In this document: piece after piece, positions 49,215 through 61,224 of the stretch
Layout: every line of letters begins with the position of its first letter
Position numbering within the stretch: position 1 is the first letter of the stretch
Assembly: GCA_026008535.1 (NCBI GenBank)
Contig: BRKX01000007.1
Coordinates: forward strand, 59,199,001 to 59,263,000
Source: Perilla frutescens
Taxonomy: Eukaryota > Streptophyta > Magnoliopsida > Lamiales > Lamiaceae
Direction: 5' to 3'
DNA: 64,000 bases
The notes under the pieces: model-generated
What the model was told of the DNA's origin: nothing
Seen by the model: only the letters and a program-made list of their open reading frames with translations
The model's database searches: none
Made by a program: the position numbers and the translations under genes

Positions 49215-49833
49215 TGTTGGAAAATTGGATGTAATAAATTGAGCCGTGACTCATTTTATTCGATCTTTGGTGACCGAATTATTTAATTTTGGAGGAATTA
49301 TATAGCGTACGATTGTTCTATATTTACAGTAGATAATTGTAGTATTTTTATTTTCTCAAATATGATTTTCGGTGAGTGAGAAATAAATGGTTGAAATCGG
49401 TCACACGATTGAACATTTATGGTGTGTGGGAAAAATGTGTTTAAAGCATATTTAATTATCCCACATTGATTTCTTAACTTAGTTAAGAGGTGTATTTAAG
49501 TGTATTAACACTTAAGTGTAATATCTAAAGTACACAAGGATGTCGGCCATGAGCCCACACATGCGCGCCCGTCCTCAAACTTGGATCTTGACAATTGGAC
49601 TTTGGGCGTACGTGGGCTTCCGGGGCTTAGGAGATTGATGGCAGAGCTGTAACTCCTGGAAGTTACACCATCTGGGATTAAATGTCCCAAACCCTATTTG
49701 TCCCCTAAGTGGAATATGTTAGATGATATCATCTTGATTCTACGCTGAGGGGATTAATGGCAGAGTTGTAACCCCTGGAGGTTACACCACCTGGGATTAA
49801 ATGTCCCAATCCCTAGTTGTCCCCTAAGTGGAA
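49215..49833 (+). repeat. 5' LTR of the outer copia element, left part
   Basis: Begins TGTTGGAAAATTGG and runs to the insertion point of the inner element at 49,833. The right part is 53,381-53,804. Joined, the LTR is about 1.05 kb, slightly lengthened by the 119-bp duplication near 49.6-49.86 kb. Confidence 0.7.
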
Positions 49834-49862
49834 TGTTTTAGATGATATCATCTTGATTCTAA
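49625..49862 (+). repeat. 119-bp tandem duplication spanning an LTR junction
   Basis: Copy 1 (about 49,625-49,743) and copy 2 (about 49,744-49,862) both contain GATGGCAGAG-TGTAA or its variant, ACC(A/T)CTGGGATTAAATGTCCC, CCCCTAAGTGGAAT, then the first 26 bases of the inner copia LTR. AGATGATATCATCTTGATTC starts at 49,721 and 49,840. The unit includes both target and insert, so it formed after the inner element landed. Confidence 0.85.
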
Positions 49863-50019
49863 TGTATTGTATATATCTTTTTGTATCTTCCTTTCCTAGA
49901 TTAGTTTTAGTGTAATATCTTCCATATTTGTAGTGTCTACTCTATAGCCTTGTACTATATATATTGTAGTTTTGTCATTGAAATAAACAGGAAAATATTT
50001 TATAAATCTTCATTCTCTA
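49834..50019 (+). repeat. 5' LTR of the inner copia element
   Basis: Starts TGTTTTAGATGATATCATC (two extra T compared with the 3' LTR) and ends CATTCTCTA, two bases before the primer site. It contains GTACTATATATATTGTAG and CATTGAAATAAAC (polyadenylation-like). Confidence 0.85.
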
Positions 50020-50021
50020 TA

Positions 50022-50033
50022 TGGTATCACGCC
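50022..50033 (+). other. Primer-binding site, initiator-Met tRNA type
   Basis: TGGTATCACGCC resembles the plant copia primer site TGGTATCAGAGC, directly after the 5' LTR. Confidence 0.75.
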
Positions 50034-50079
50034 TTCAATCCTAATCGACTCCCGTTGCAAACAATCATCCTCTTCTCTC

Positions 50080-53000
50080 ATGGCGTCTGATTCTGCCATC
50101 ACCGTTTCTGATGTTGCCTCTCATCAACTTTTAAATTTATCCAATCTCAACATTGTCAAATTCACCTCATCCAACTACTTAGCCTGGAAGTTACAGATGG
50201 AAGCCATTCTCATTGGCTATGATCTGTTCAAATTTCTAGATGGCTCCTATCCTTGCTCTCCTCGGTCAACTGTCGATGCACCTAATCCTGCTTATTCCTT
50301 ATGGATTTTCCAGGACACTTCTTTTTTTGTGCCTTTGTTGGATCTATTTCGGCACCGCTTATTTCTCTTGTCCAACAGTCCCTGACTGCTCGTGATGCGT
50401 GGCCCACTCTAGCTTACACATATGCTCGACCCTCTCGTGGGCATATCAAACAAATTCGGGATCATCTGTAATGTCTGTCTAAAGGCTCCAAATCCATTTC
50501 TGATTATATGCAGACCATCAAGTCAAAATCTGATGAGCTTGCCGTGCTAGGTAAGCCCCTTGATCATGAAGACCTTCTCGACATTATTCTTGCTACCCTC
50601 GATGAGGAATATCGAGCTATCATTGATATGGTCGAAGGGCGTGATACACCAATCACCTTTGATGAACTCCATCTCACTCAGATTCAGAATACCACCCTCA
50701 TGCACCCTGCCACAGCTAACATGGGTCAAGGTAGATCTTCGGGTGGACCTCGTCCACACCGCACTCCACCACTATATGGCTAGCGATATGGTGGTGCTCC
50801 ATTGCACTAGTATTCACAGTCACACCAACATCCTTCTTGGCAGCCTCCCGCACAGCCCTCTTTGAGCTCCCGCACTCCCCGTCCCTACTTAGGTAAGTGT
50901 CAAGCATATCGTGAACCTGGGCACTCTGCTATACATTGCTCTCAATTTTAGGTGGTGCCACTTCTGCAGTCAACAATCTCTACTACCCATCAGTCAAATC
51001 AACCCTCTTCTCATGTTGCCACAACTCCTCCCGATACTTCTGGCTGGCTCCTTGATAGTGGAGCCTCACATCACGTTACATCGGATCTCAACAATCTTTC
51101 TCTCCATGTGCCATATGATGGACCTGATGACATTGTGATTGGCAATGGCCATGGCCTAGCTATTTCTCATACTGGTTCCACCTCTATTTCTTCTCATACT
51201 TGTCACTTTCATCTTACTGATGTTCTTTGTGTCCCACATATAACTCGCAGCTTAATTTCTATTTCTAAATTTTGCACTTCCAATAATACTTCTCTCGAAT
51301 TCTTACCTGATTCATTCTTTGTGAAGGATATTTTGACAGTGACGATACTTTTCACAGGAAAAGCTAAGAATAACGTATATGAGTGGCTGATTTCCACCCA
51401 CTCTTCATCTCCAGCCGCTTACACTAGTGTCCGTCGCCCACTAATTGATTGGCACCATCATTTGGGTCATCCTTCTTTCCCCATTCAACAACACATTATC
51501 TCTAGTTTTCATTTACCTGCTGCTAGCAATAAAGTTGTTCATTGTAACTCTTGTCATTGTAATAAAAGTCACAAACTACCATTCTCTAGTTCCACTATAA
51601 GCACCACGTCTCTTCTTGAAGTTTTGTATTCTGATGTTTGGACTTCACCCGTCACCTCTATCGATGGTTTTAAGTATTATATATTATTTGTTGATCATTT
51701 TTCTCATTATGTGTGGTTATATCCCCTCCCGCCCAAAAGTGATGTTGCTCTCATTTTTCCCAAGTTTCGAGCACTTGTAGAGAACTTTTTTGATGCTAAA
51801 ATTAAAACACTCTACTCAGATAATAGGGGAGGAATATATTAGTTTGTCTGCATTTCTTTCTACTAATGGCATCACTCATCTCACCACCCCACCTCATACC
51901 CCTGAACTTAATGGTTTCTCAGAATGCCGTCATCATCACATTGTTGAAATTGGGCTCTCTCTGCTCACTACTGCCTCTCTACCTCTCTCCTTTTGGTCTT
52001 ATAGTTTTCTCACAACTGTGTATCTTATCAATCATTTACCCACTCCCACACTTCGCCTAGAGTCTCCATGTCTTCGACTATTTCATCGTCCCCCCAACTA
52101 TCTTAAACTATGCACTTTTGGTTGTCTATGCTATCCCCGGCTACGTCCATATTCTCCACATAAACTCACCTCTCACTCTACTTCTTACATCTTGTTAGGC
52201 TACTCACTCACACAAAGCTCTTATATTTGTTATGATTATGTCACTCAAAAAACCTATATTTCTCAGTATGTGCATTTTATAGAGAATATATTTCTCATGT
52301 CTGAGGTGACCTCTTCCGGGAGTCCCTCTATTGAGCAGCTGCAAACCACCTGGTTCCAACACCCTAAAGGCATTCTGGTCTCCTAGTGATGCTACATAGC
52401 TGATCCTCTTCACCACACCAAAATAATGGGTGCCAAACCTGTAACCACGCCCATAGCTATTTTCTCCACATTATCTCTCCAATCTGGTTCTGTTTTTTCA
52501 GATCCGTCTGAATATCATACGATAATTGGTGGCCTATAGTATCTCTCCCTTACTCGATCGGATATTGCTTATGCTGTCAATAAGCTTTCTCAGTTCATGC
52601 ATAGGCCTACAACAAAACATTGGCTTGCTACCAAATATCTCATTCGGTATCTCTGTGGCACTATTTATCAGGGTCTTCTTCTTCTTCATTGTGACTCACC
52701 ACACTCTCTTCATAGCTATTCTGATACTAATTGGGCGGGTAATAGAGATGACTATACATCCACGGGGCGTACATTGTTTATCTTGGCTGCAATCCAATTT
52801 GTTGGAGCTCTAAGAAGTAACCTACAGTAGCTCGATCCTCAACTGAAGCTGAATATCCTTCTGTGGTATCTACAACATCTGAACTTTGTTGGATTGTGTC
52901 TCTCTTAGAGGAGCTAGATCTTCGAGCATCACAAAATCCAGTCATATATTGTGATAATATTGGAGCTACTCACCTTTGCTCCAACCTGGTGTTTTACTCA

Positions 53001-53201
53001 CGCATGAAACATGTTACCCTCGACTTTCATTTCATTCGTCAGTTGGTTCAAGGTGGCTCTCTCTGTGTTACTCATGTCTCTTCAATGGATCAACTTGCAA
53101 ATACACTCACCAAAGCACTTCCAAAGACTCACTTTCTTAATTTGTGTAATAAGATCGGAAACTCTTCTCGGAGCTCCATCTTGCGGGGGCATGTTAGATG
53201 A
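50080..53201 (+). pseudogene. Gag-pol of the inner copia element, broken and lacking reverse transcriptase
   Basis: ATG at 50,080 opens an RE1-type gag (ASDSAITVSDVASHQLLN; NYLAWKLQMEAILIGYDLF). A frameshift at the T-run near 50,325 moves to a second frame (GSISAPLISLVQQSL, ARPSRGHIKQI, LDEEYRAIIDMVEGRDTPI). A CCHC knuckle is present with its second Cys changed to Tyr (CQAYREPGHSAIHC). The protease has LLDSGASHH at about 51,051. Integrase has HHLGHP..CNSCHC and SDVWTS..YSDN, then a frameshift near 51,840, then LNGFSECRHHHIVE. At about 52,385-52,400 the sequence jumps from the integrase end to ADPLHHTKIMGAKPV, the start of the RNase H region, so essentially all of the reverse transcriptase is gone. 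RNase H runs to 53,201 (STEAEY, YCDNIGA, MKHVTLDFHFIR, LTKALP). Several stop codons interrupt it. Confidence 0.9.
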
Positions 53202-53375
53202 TATCATCTTGATTCTAATGTATTGTATATATCTTTTCATATCTTTCTTTCCTAGATTAGTTTTAGTATAATCTCTTCCATATTTGTAGTGTCTGCTCTA
53301 TAACCTTGTACTATATATATTGTAGTTTTGTCATTGAAATAAACATGAAAATATTTTAGTAATCTTCATTCTCTA
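53192..53375 (+). repeat. 3' LTR of the inner copia element
   Basis: Starts TGTTAGATGATATCATC right after the purine tract and ends CATTCTCTA. It is collinear with the 5' LTR, with about ten differences and small indels. Confidence 0.88.
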
Positions 53376-53380
53376 TAGAA

Positions 53381-53804
53381 TGGTGTCTATAAATAGGACA
53401 TTCCATCATGCTGAAGTTCTACATTCTGCACATCATCTTGCATTGCATAGTTTTATTCGTGTCTCTGCTCTCAGTCCTGGCATTACCTAGTTTGCCGGAG
53501 CCTTACTGGAATTGTGGTGCTACTACTGGAAAGACGAAGCCGTTTCATCTTTAAGAGACACCATGCCAAACTATAAGCACTAGTCGGGATGTATTTTCCT
53601 TGTGGAGAGAGGTCCCTTCAATTTGGCTTGCCGGAATTCTACAGTTCTATTTTGTTTGATTTAGTTCATTCCACTTTATTCTATTGCTTTTTACTCTCTT
53701 CTTCTCGTTTTCTGTACTTCAGATTGTACGTATTTCAGAAGCACTACATTTGTACTCCATAATCACAAGACAAATAGTTAAATCAACAATTTTCTTTTCT
53801 TTAG
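53381..53804 (+). repeat. 5' LTR of the outer copia element, right part
   Basis: Resumes the outer LTR after the insert. It carries the TATA box TATAAATA at 53,388-53,395, about 420 bp before the primer-site remnant at 53,807. Confidence 0.7.
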
Positions 53805-53805
53805 A

Positions 53806-56800
53806 ATGGTATCTGCATCATCAACTGCCGTTGCAGCTATGAGGACCATTTTCCATGGCCAAGCTGAGAAGCCGGAGAAATTTCCCGGTCTGAATTTCAA
53901 GAGGTGACAGCAAAAGATGCTTTTCTATCTGACCACCTTGGGAGTTTCAGCTCACGTCAAAGAAGACACTTCAGTCATTGCTGAGAATGAGCTGAATGTC
54001 AACAAATGAACAAGTATGATCAATAGATAAACGAAGATTTTCTTTGTAAAAATTATATTCTGAATGATCTAGTTGATAGCTTATATTCTATTATGCAAAT
54101 GTAACTAGTGAAAAAGAACTATGAGAACATTTAGAAAAGAAGTACAAAATGGAGGATGTCGGAACTAAAAAGTTCATGGTGGCAAAGTTTCTTAACTATA
54201 AAATAGCGGACACCCGGTCAGTGATGGATCAAGTGCAAGACATTCATGCTAAATGGATGGTTCTTCCTGATGCTTTTCCTATTGCTGCAGTGATTGAGAA
54301 GTTTCCACCATGTTGGAAGGACTTCAAGAGCTATCTCAAGCACAAAAGAAAGGAGATGACTCTTGAAGACCTTGTGGTTAAGCTTCGAATTGAAGCTGAT
54401 AACCGAAAGGTGGATCCGAGACCACGAGTCTCAATCCAGGCCAAGGCTAACTTGATAAAACGTGGTGGACCATCAAATAGCAACAAGAGGAAGTGCCCAG
54501 GTTAAGTCGATAAATGGAAGAAGCTAATGACGAAGTTCAATGATAATTGCTTCAATTGTGACCAAGCCGGGGCACATGTCCAAACATTGCATGGCTCCAA
54601 AGAAGAAGCGTACCAATTATGGTGTGCACATGGCTGAAGAAAGCAACAAAGACAAAGGCCGTCAAGATGATTGGGATGACGATGATTTGGCTGCGGTTGT
54701 GTTTGAAGCCAACCATGTGGACAACCTGAGGAAGAGGTTCATCAATATCGGGGCCACTTGTTATGTCTTCCCCGACAAGGGCTTATTTGTTACCTACAAA
54801 TCTGTTGAAGGTAGAAAGTTGCACATGGATAGCCAAGCCACGTCTAAAGTGGCTGGTGTGGGTAACATGATCTTGAAGCTGACTTCAAGCTAGGAGCTAA
54901 CTCTGAAGGATGTGTGCTGCATGTTCAGGACATCTGCAAAAATCCAGTTTCGGGCTCACTGTTAGTCAATTATGGTTTTAGACTAGTGTTTGAGTTTGAA
55001 AATTTTATTTTAAGTAAGTACGAAAGGTTCTTTGGTCGAGGCTATCTCGTCAATGGGATTTTCAAAATGAATGTAATGGCTATGCGCCATGTTTCAAAAG
55101 AAAGTACTAATAAAGTCAATTCTTCTGCTTACTTGCTTGTTAAGTGCTCAGATTTATGGCATTGTAGATTAAGTCATGTTAATCTAAATGCGATAAAACG
55201 TTTAGTAAATTTAAATTTGCTAAAAGTAAACCAATTTAATATACAAAACTAGTGTGAAGTTTGCATTGAAGCAAAATTGAATAAGTTACCATTTCATTCT
55301 GTAGAATAGAGCACTAAACCTCTAGACCTAATTCACACAGACGTGTGTGACTTAAAGTTTGTGCAAACTAGAGGCGGTAAAAAGTACTTTATTAATTTTA
55401 TTGATGATTGCACAAAGTATTGTTATCTTTATTTTTTAAGAAGTAAAGATTATGCAATTGAAGCTTTTAAGAACTTCAAAATTGAAGCTGAAAATAAACT
55501 AAGCAGTCGAATTAAAACAATTCGAAGTGATAGAGATGGAGAGTATGTTGCTCCATTTGAAGAATTATGTGCAGATGCATGTATAATTCATCAAACTACG
55601 GCTCCATATTGACCACAACTTAATGGTGTGGCTGAACGCAAAAACCGAACTCTTAAAGAGATGATGAACACTTTGTTGATAAGTTCGGAACTACCACAAA
55701 ACTTGTGGGGGGGAAGCTGTGCTGACAGCCAACTATATCCTAAACAAGATTCCACTTAAGGGTAAGGATGTAACACCTTACGAGTTGTGGAAAGGATGCA
55801 CGCCATCTTATAAATATCTCAAAGTGTGGGGGTGTTTGGCTAAGGTTGAAGTGCCACTTCCTAAACAAGTTACGATTAGCCATAAAACGGAAGATTGTAT
55901 CTTTGTTGAGTATGCATTTAACAGTAGCGTATATCGTTTTCTTATTCATAAATCAAAAATTCCCGAGATGGCTGAAAGAACGATGATGGAATTGAGGAAT
56001 GCTATATTCTTCGAGAATGTCTATCCTTGTAGAACCAAGGGTGTGATAGAAATGAGTTTGGAGAAATGAACTTCTGAGACTGCTATTAGTTTTGATCCCG
56101 GGCATGAAGAACCGAGATGTAGCAAGCGAGTTAAGACGGTAAAGACCTTTGGTCCGGATTTCATCACCTATATGCTAGATGATGAGTCAAAGTCTTTGAA
56201 AAAAGCTCTATCTAGTCCACATTCTTCATTCTAGAAAGAGGCTATTAATAGTGAAATTGATTCCATCATGTAAAATCACACTTGAGAGTTAACGGATCTC
56301 ACGAGTGAGTGTAAGCCGTTAGGATGTAAATGGATCCTAAAATGAAAGTATAAGATAGATGGTACTGTTGATAAGTATAAATCTCATTTGGTTGCCAAAG
56401 GTTTTAGAAAAAAAGAGGGGTATGATTTCTTCGATACCTACTCACCAGTAATAAGGATTATATCTATTCGGGCGCTTTTAGCGATTACTGCAATGCACAA
56501 TCTTAAAATTCACCAAATGGATGTGAAGACTGCATTTCTGAATGGTGAGCTGGAAGATGAAATATACATGGAACAACCTGAAGGGTTTGTTACACCGGGA
56601 TAAAAACGTAAGGTGTGTAAACTTGTTAGATCATTGTATGGTCTGAAATAAGCACCGATTCAGTACCACCTGAAGTTTGATAACACAATGTTATCAAATG
56701 ATTTCAAAATCAACTAGTGTGATAAGTGTGTGTACATAAAGAGTAGTTCTAATGGCTAAATCATAGTTTATCTTTATGTAGACGACATGCTAATCATGGG

Positions 56801-57724
56801 CAGTAGCCACCAAGTTATTGTTGAAATGAAATAGATGTTAAAATGGAATTTTAACATGACAGATATGGGCTTAGCTGATGTGATTCTTGGAATCAAGATA
56901 GTTCAAACAAGTGATAGAATTGTCTTAACATAATTTCATTATGTTGAGAAAGTGCTTAAGAAATTCAATGCTTTTGATAGTCTGCCGGTTAAGACTCCGT
57001 TGGAACTCAACGTGCACTTGAGTAAAAATTAGGGAGAATCAGTAGCTCAAGAAGAGTATGCGAGGATCATCGGGAGCTTGATGTACATCACTAACTGCAC
57101 TCTACCTGATCTTGCATGTTCTGTGAATAAGTTGAGTCGGTACACCAGCAATTGAAGCAAAGAGCATTGGAAAGCACTAGTATGAGTTCTAAGATACTTT
57201 AAGTATACTCTGAATTTCGGGCTACATTATACAAGGTTTCCTTCTGTACTTGAAGGGTACAATGATGCGAATTGGATATTGGACACAAAAGACTCATTCT
57301 CGACTAGTGGATTTATTTTCACTATTGACAATCGAGCAGTGTCATGAAAATCTATGAAACAGACCTGTATAGCCCGGTCCACCATGGAATATGAGTTTAT
57401 CACTTTGGATAAAGCTTGTGAAGAAGGTAAATGGCTTCGTAACTTTTTAGAGGATATTCCATACTGGAAAAATTGGTGTCGTCAGTGATGATTCACTGTG
57501 ATAGCCAAGCGGCTATTGGAAGGGCACATAACGAGATGTATAACGGTAAATCTTAACACATACGTTAGAGACATAATACCATCAAACATATGATCTCAAG
57601 TAGAGTTGTCTCAGTTGACTATCTGAAGTTAGTAGATAATCTAGCAGATCCGCTAACCAAATGGTTAAATCGAGATCAGATGAATAAATTGCTAGAGAGA
57701 ATTAGTTTAAAATCCACAATCTGA
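53806..57724 (+). pseudogene. Gag-pol of the outer copia element, many stops
   Basis: The frame begins MVSASSTAVAAMRTIFHG or at the inner Met (53,839). Gag has KPEKFPGLNFKR followed by TGA (53,905-53,907) where TNT1-like gags have Trp; KYKMEDVGTKKF; VIEKFPPCWKDF; YLKHKRKEM. The zinc knuckle CFNCDQAG..HMSKHC near 54,548 has one extra G in a G4 run. Integrase: LWHCRLSHVN, CEVCIEAK, HTDVCDL, RSDRDGEY, NGVAERKNRTL. Reverse transcriptase: LVAKGFRKKEGYDFFDTYSP, MDVKTAFLNGELEDE, SLYGLK, YVDD intact at 56,775-56,786. RNase H: CIARSTMEYEF, ADPLTKWLN, ending TGA 57,722-57,724. More than a dozen in-frame stops are present, many at family Trp, Gln or Arg positions. Confidence 0.9.
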
Positions 57725-57924
57725 GAATGCTTATAGTACTGGTAACCCAACTATGATGATTGGAGATCTCAAGAACTTGGTTCAATGGGAAAACTAAGCT
57801 ACAAACATTTGGTTGGTAGTACTTGGAAGGTTATATCTTAATCTTTCTCTTGTGAGCAGACCAGGTGTGCACCTGTCACTGTTGTAAGGCTAAGTCTTAT
57901 GACTTCTAATGATTTCTAAGCCTA

Positions 57925-58250
57925 AGTAAGGTGGAGTATGGCATGATACTCGGGAAAAGCAGATCACCTATGTAAGTGAGAAGTGTGGGCCGCTTCTAAA
58001 GATACTTATGAATTCAAAGAGATTGTTGACAACTGTGTATTTTACACAACTTTTGGATATGAATTGGTGATGTTTAAGTTGATAAGTTGTGTGATTTTCA
58101 TATCTTTTGTGCTCATTATGTTATCATTTGGTATTTTTGATGTATTTGTGAGTTTTGCAGTATTAGTGGTGAATTTGATGATTATTTTATTTGAAGAGCA
58201 AAGTCTTTGGACCTGATTTGAAGAGCAAAGCCCACTAGAATTGATGAAAA
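57925..58250. other. Undetermined boundary between copia tail and gypsy LTR
   Basis: No gene. A plus-strand hydrophobic frame (57,983-58,216) looks like a chance product of T-rich DNA. TTTGAAGAGCAAAG is repeated at about 58,190 and 58,218. I cannot place the end of the copia element or the start of the next LTR. Confidence 0.4.
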
Positions 58251-58389
58251 TAATTCAATATAATTCAAATAGGTGATTGAAGATCTTAGAAAGATGGAGA
58301 ATCAAGTTAAGATCGTTGTGCAAGTTGAATCGGCTCAATCGGATGAGAAACGAGTGAGAACGAGCCGATTTAGTGAAGCCTGTGCGCGC

Positions 58390-58485
58390 AAGGTCGACCC
58401 ATAGGTCAACCCAGATGACTTGTTTTACACATGGTCGGGTCGACCTGGATATCGACCCAGCCACTCGACCTTCCAGTCGATTCGG
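58390..58485 (+). repeat. GTCGACC-rich imperfect repeats in the gypsy LTR
   Basis: Repeated variants AGGTCGACCCATAGGTCAACC, GGGTCGACCTGG, ATCGACCCAG and ACTCGACCTTCCAGTCGA lie upstream of the TATA box, as expected of U3 repeats. Confidence 0.6.
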
Positions 58486-59460
58486 ATGGATCCAGTTCGG
58501 GATTTTCAACGCTTTTCTCCACTTAAGGCTTCATTTTAACCCTAGGGTTCCCTCCAACAATATAAATACCCCCTCTACTCATAAGAAAAGTCGTCCAATG
58601 CAGTCCAACACAGTACAAAAAAAGTCCAACACAGTCTAGTTAGGGAAGAGAAGACGTATCAAGGTAGACATAATTATGGAGGCACAACAGAGGCTTTGGA
58701 GGCTACAACAAGATTGAAGACCCCGAGTTCTTTTTTGTGTGGAACAATATTTTGTTTACCATGTTGTATTTTTATTCTTTATCATTAATTATGTCTAGGT
58801 AATTTTCGTTGGATTCTAGGGATGTAAAACTATAATGGATTTTATGTTTTGATTAATCTTTCAATTCTTCCATTCATATATTGGTTTATAAATCTTGGTT
58901 TTGATTTCTCATGTATGATTGCTTGGCCACCACTTATACATGCGAGATTAAACAAGATGTTATATTATGAATGTTTATAAGTACTAACCAAGTGAATAAA
59001 TGTTCATAGGAAATTATGATCTTGTGTGCTTTTAGGAGTTATTAAATTACTTAGAAGGATCGAAAGGTGAATGTGTAATTTATTAACCAACTTTACAAAC
59101 TTACTTAAAAGCGAGGTTTTTAAAATCTCCGTTATCTTCCACCATATATGAATTAAATTGGTTTGTTGAATTGATTGATCTTGCATAGATGACATTGTAG
59201 TAAAAACATGCTCTAGGATCTATTGTCTTTTATTTGATCTTTATATTATTCTCATGTTCTTTTTATTTGCACATTATTTTATTTGAACTCTCAAGTAAAT
59301 CCAAGTATCTCGATATTAATAAGGTGTCTATATTTTAGTACTCATAATATTATTTTCTATTACAATCCCTGTGGATACGATACTCTTGCTCACTACGTAT
59401 TACAATTGCACCGTACACTTGCGGTTGTTTTTACTACTAATAAAATAGTGATCAAGTTTT

Positions 59461-59478
59461 TGGCACCGTTTCCGGGGA
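59461..59478 (+). other. Primer-binding site, tRNA-Asp type
   Basis: TGGCACCGTTTCCGGGGA differs at two positions from TGGCGCCGTTGCCGGGGA, the site complementary to the tRNA-Asp 3' end that is common in Athila/Tat gypsy elements. Confidence 0.85.
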
Positions 59479-59653
59479 TTATTTAGAATAATTTTTTGAT
59501 ATTGATTCTGATATCGAGTTAGTAGGTTAGATTGTATTTTATTTAGTTTTCATAATTTTTGGTAAAAAAAATTGAAAAAAAAATTGTTTTAGTTTTCTAT
59601 TTTTTTTAATTAATTTTTCTTGTTTAGTTTCAAGCATAAAAAAAACCAAAAAA

Positions 59654-61224
59654 ATGGCACAAGGAAGAAGAGATGTAGATGAACTTGCTAAACATCAGAG
59701 ACAAATGGGTGCAATGAATCTAGAATTGCAAGAGCACTAACAAGCATTAAATGTTGAGCAGCCCAAAATAGTTTGAGGGTTGGTGAATATGTTCCAGCAA
59801 ATGGATAATCAATACGGTGGTGCAAGAGGACCTGAAATTAAAGCTAAAATTTTTGAATTGAAGCCAGAGTTGATTCAATTGGTTCGGCAGAACCAATTTG
59901 GAGGGAGTCAAGAGGAGAACCCACATGTCCATTTAAAGTCATTCTTGGAGATTTGTGGCACTATCAAGATTGTTGGAGTCCTGGAAGATGCAATCAAGCT
60001 TTGCCTTTTCTCATTCTGAGAGATGATGCGAAAACTTGGTTCATGTATTTAAATCATAGCACCATTCAGTCATGGAATGATTTATGCCAGAAGTTTCTCC
60101 ATAAATTCTTCCCACCAAGCAAGACTATCAAGTATCAAGTAGAAATTACTCAATTCACCCAATTAGGGGATGAGTCATTTTCTGAAGTGTGGGAGAGATA
60201 TGTTGATTTATTTCACAGTTGTCCTCAACATGGTTTTACTAAAGCTCAGCATGTTGGTTACTTCTACAAAGGATTAGCCACTGACATGAAGATCATAGTA
60301 GATGCTTCATCTGGAGGATCCATTATAACCCGAAGTGCAGAAGATGCTTTGAGGATCATGGAGAAGATATCATCAAACAACTATGAATGGTCTTCAGAAA
60401 GAACATTTGTTACAAATGCTGCATCTATTGATGACTCTGCTATAAATGTTCTAACGACACAAGTAATGAAATTGCACAAGGATTTAAAGGCCATGACTCA
60501 AGCAAAGACAGAAGGTGCACATGTAGTTGTTGAAAAAGAGAATCATATTAATCATAGGAATTTCAACAATTACAATCAAAGTTAACAAGAAGAAACTTAA
60601 CACTATCAGCGGGGACCCGATTTGCTAATGAATCACTTGGAGGAAATATTTGGCCAGAGAATGACACAGTTGGAGTACAAGATGCTCACATTTAAGCAAG
60701 ACATTGGAAGTCAGATCAAAATGATTGTTGATGCTTTGAACAATCAGCATGAAAAGAAACAGTGCAATGCTATCCAATTAAGCGGTGGGACATGTTACCG
60801 TAGAGTTTCTCCAATGCCTAGTGTTGAGTCAAAGATTACAGAGATGAAGATAAAGATAATAAAGAAGCCGCCAGAGAAGATAAAGATTCAGCTAGATGCA
60901 GTAAAAATGCAGTTAGAGACTGCAAAGAAGTTATCTGAATTGTCATCCACTTCACAACCAATCTATGTTATTCTTGACGTTTATTAGCCTCATTTCCCAC
61001 TTTCTCAAAGATTGACCATGAATAAAATTGATGATGAGTGCAAGAAAGTAGAGGAATTCAAAATTCTAGATCCTGGATATCAATTGCACCATAAGGATGC
61101 CATGCAAGAAACTCCTATGAAGGGAGTAAAATTCAAAGAATGTGGGCATTTAGAGATTGAACCAGCAGAGGCCCCACCTGATGGGTTTCACAAGATATTT
61201 GATGAGAAGAAATTCAATGCATAA
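59654..61224 (+). pseudogene. Gag of the Athila-like gypsy element, broken
   Basis: ATG at 59,654 (MAQGRRDVDELAKHQRQ), about 175 bp after the primer site. In-frame TAA and TGA follow near 59,738 and 59,774. The conserved gag domain reads NPHVHLKSFLEICGTIK, then a one-base loss near 60,017 shifts the frame to LRDDAKTWFMYLNHSTIQSW, QKFLHKFFPPSKT, ESFSEVWERYVDLFHSCPQHG, FYKGLA and ASSGGSIITRSAEDA, matching Retrotrans_gag of Athila type. Further text (CNAIQLSGG; then, after TAG near 60,985, PHFPLSQRLTMNKIDDECKK) matches the region just before protease in these elements. Stops near 60,583 and 60,598 interrupt it. The final 50 or so codons to 61,224 are not recognised. Confidence 0.85.

Larger units (their letters stand above)
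49834..53375 (+). mobile_element. Inner Ty1-copia element, RE1-like, deletion derivative
   Basis: Two short LTRs (49,834-50,019 and 53,192-53,375) are about 95% alike by eye. A primer site, TGGTATCAC (50,022), fits the initiator-Met tRNA. A polypurine tract, GCGGGGGCA, lies just before the 3' LTR. Flanking 5-bp repeats TGGAA (49,829-49,833) and TAGAA (53,376-53,380) look like a target duplication with one change. At 3.5 kb it is shorter than a full copia element (about 4.5-5 kb) because the reverse transcriptase is missing. Confidence 0.9.
49215..57924 (+). mobile_element. Outer Ty1-copia element, TNT1/Tork-like, degenerate
   Basis: The 5' LTR starts TGTTGG at 49,215. It is interrupted by a second copia element, resumes at 53,381 with its TATA box, and ends about 53,804 just before TGGTATCTGC, a decayed initiator-Met tRNA primer site. 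Gag-pol follows in copia order (gag, protease region, integrase, reverse transcriptase, RNase H) to 57,724. I could not find a 3' LTR: the expected copy of the 49,215 start is absent downstream, and the tail past about 57.9 kb merges into the next element. The right boundary is therefore approximate. The pol similarity (KPEKFPGLNFKR, IIEK-type gag, YVDDMLI) points to the TNT1-94-like group. The many stop codons show it is old. Confidence 0.85.

Noticed and set aside
49717..49743. A separate LTR start, suggesting a third nested element
   Set aside because: It is only the first 26 bases of the inner LTR, carried by the 119-bp duplication.
57983..58216. Hydrophobic 77-codon frame resembling a membrane protein
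   Set aside because: A T-rich stretch between two retroelements; the start lies in copia tail sequence and there is no family signal.
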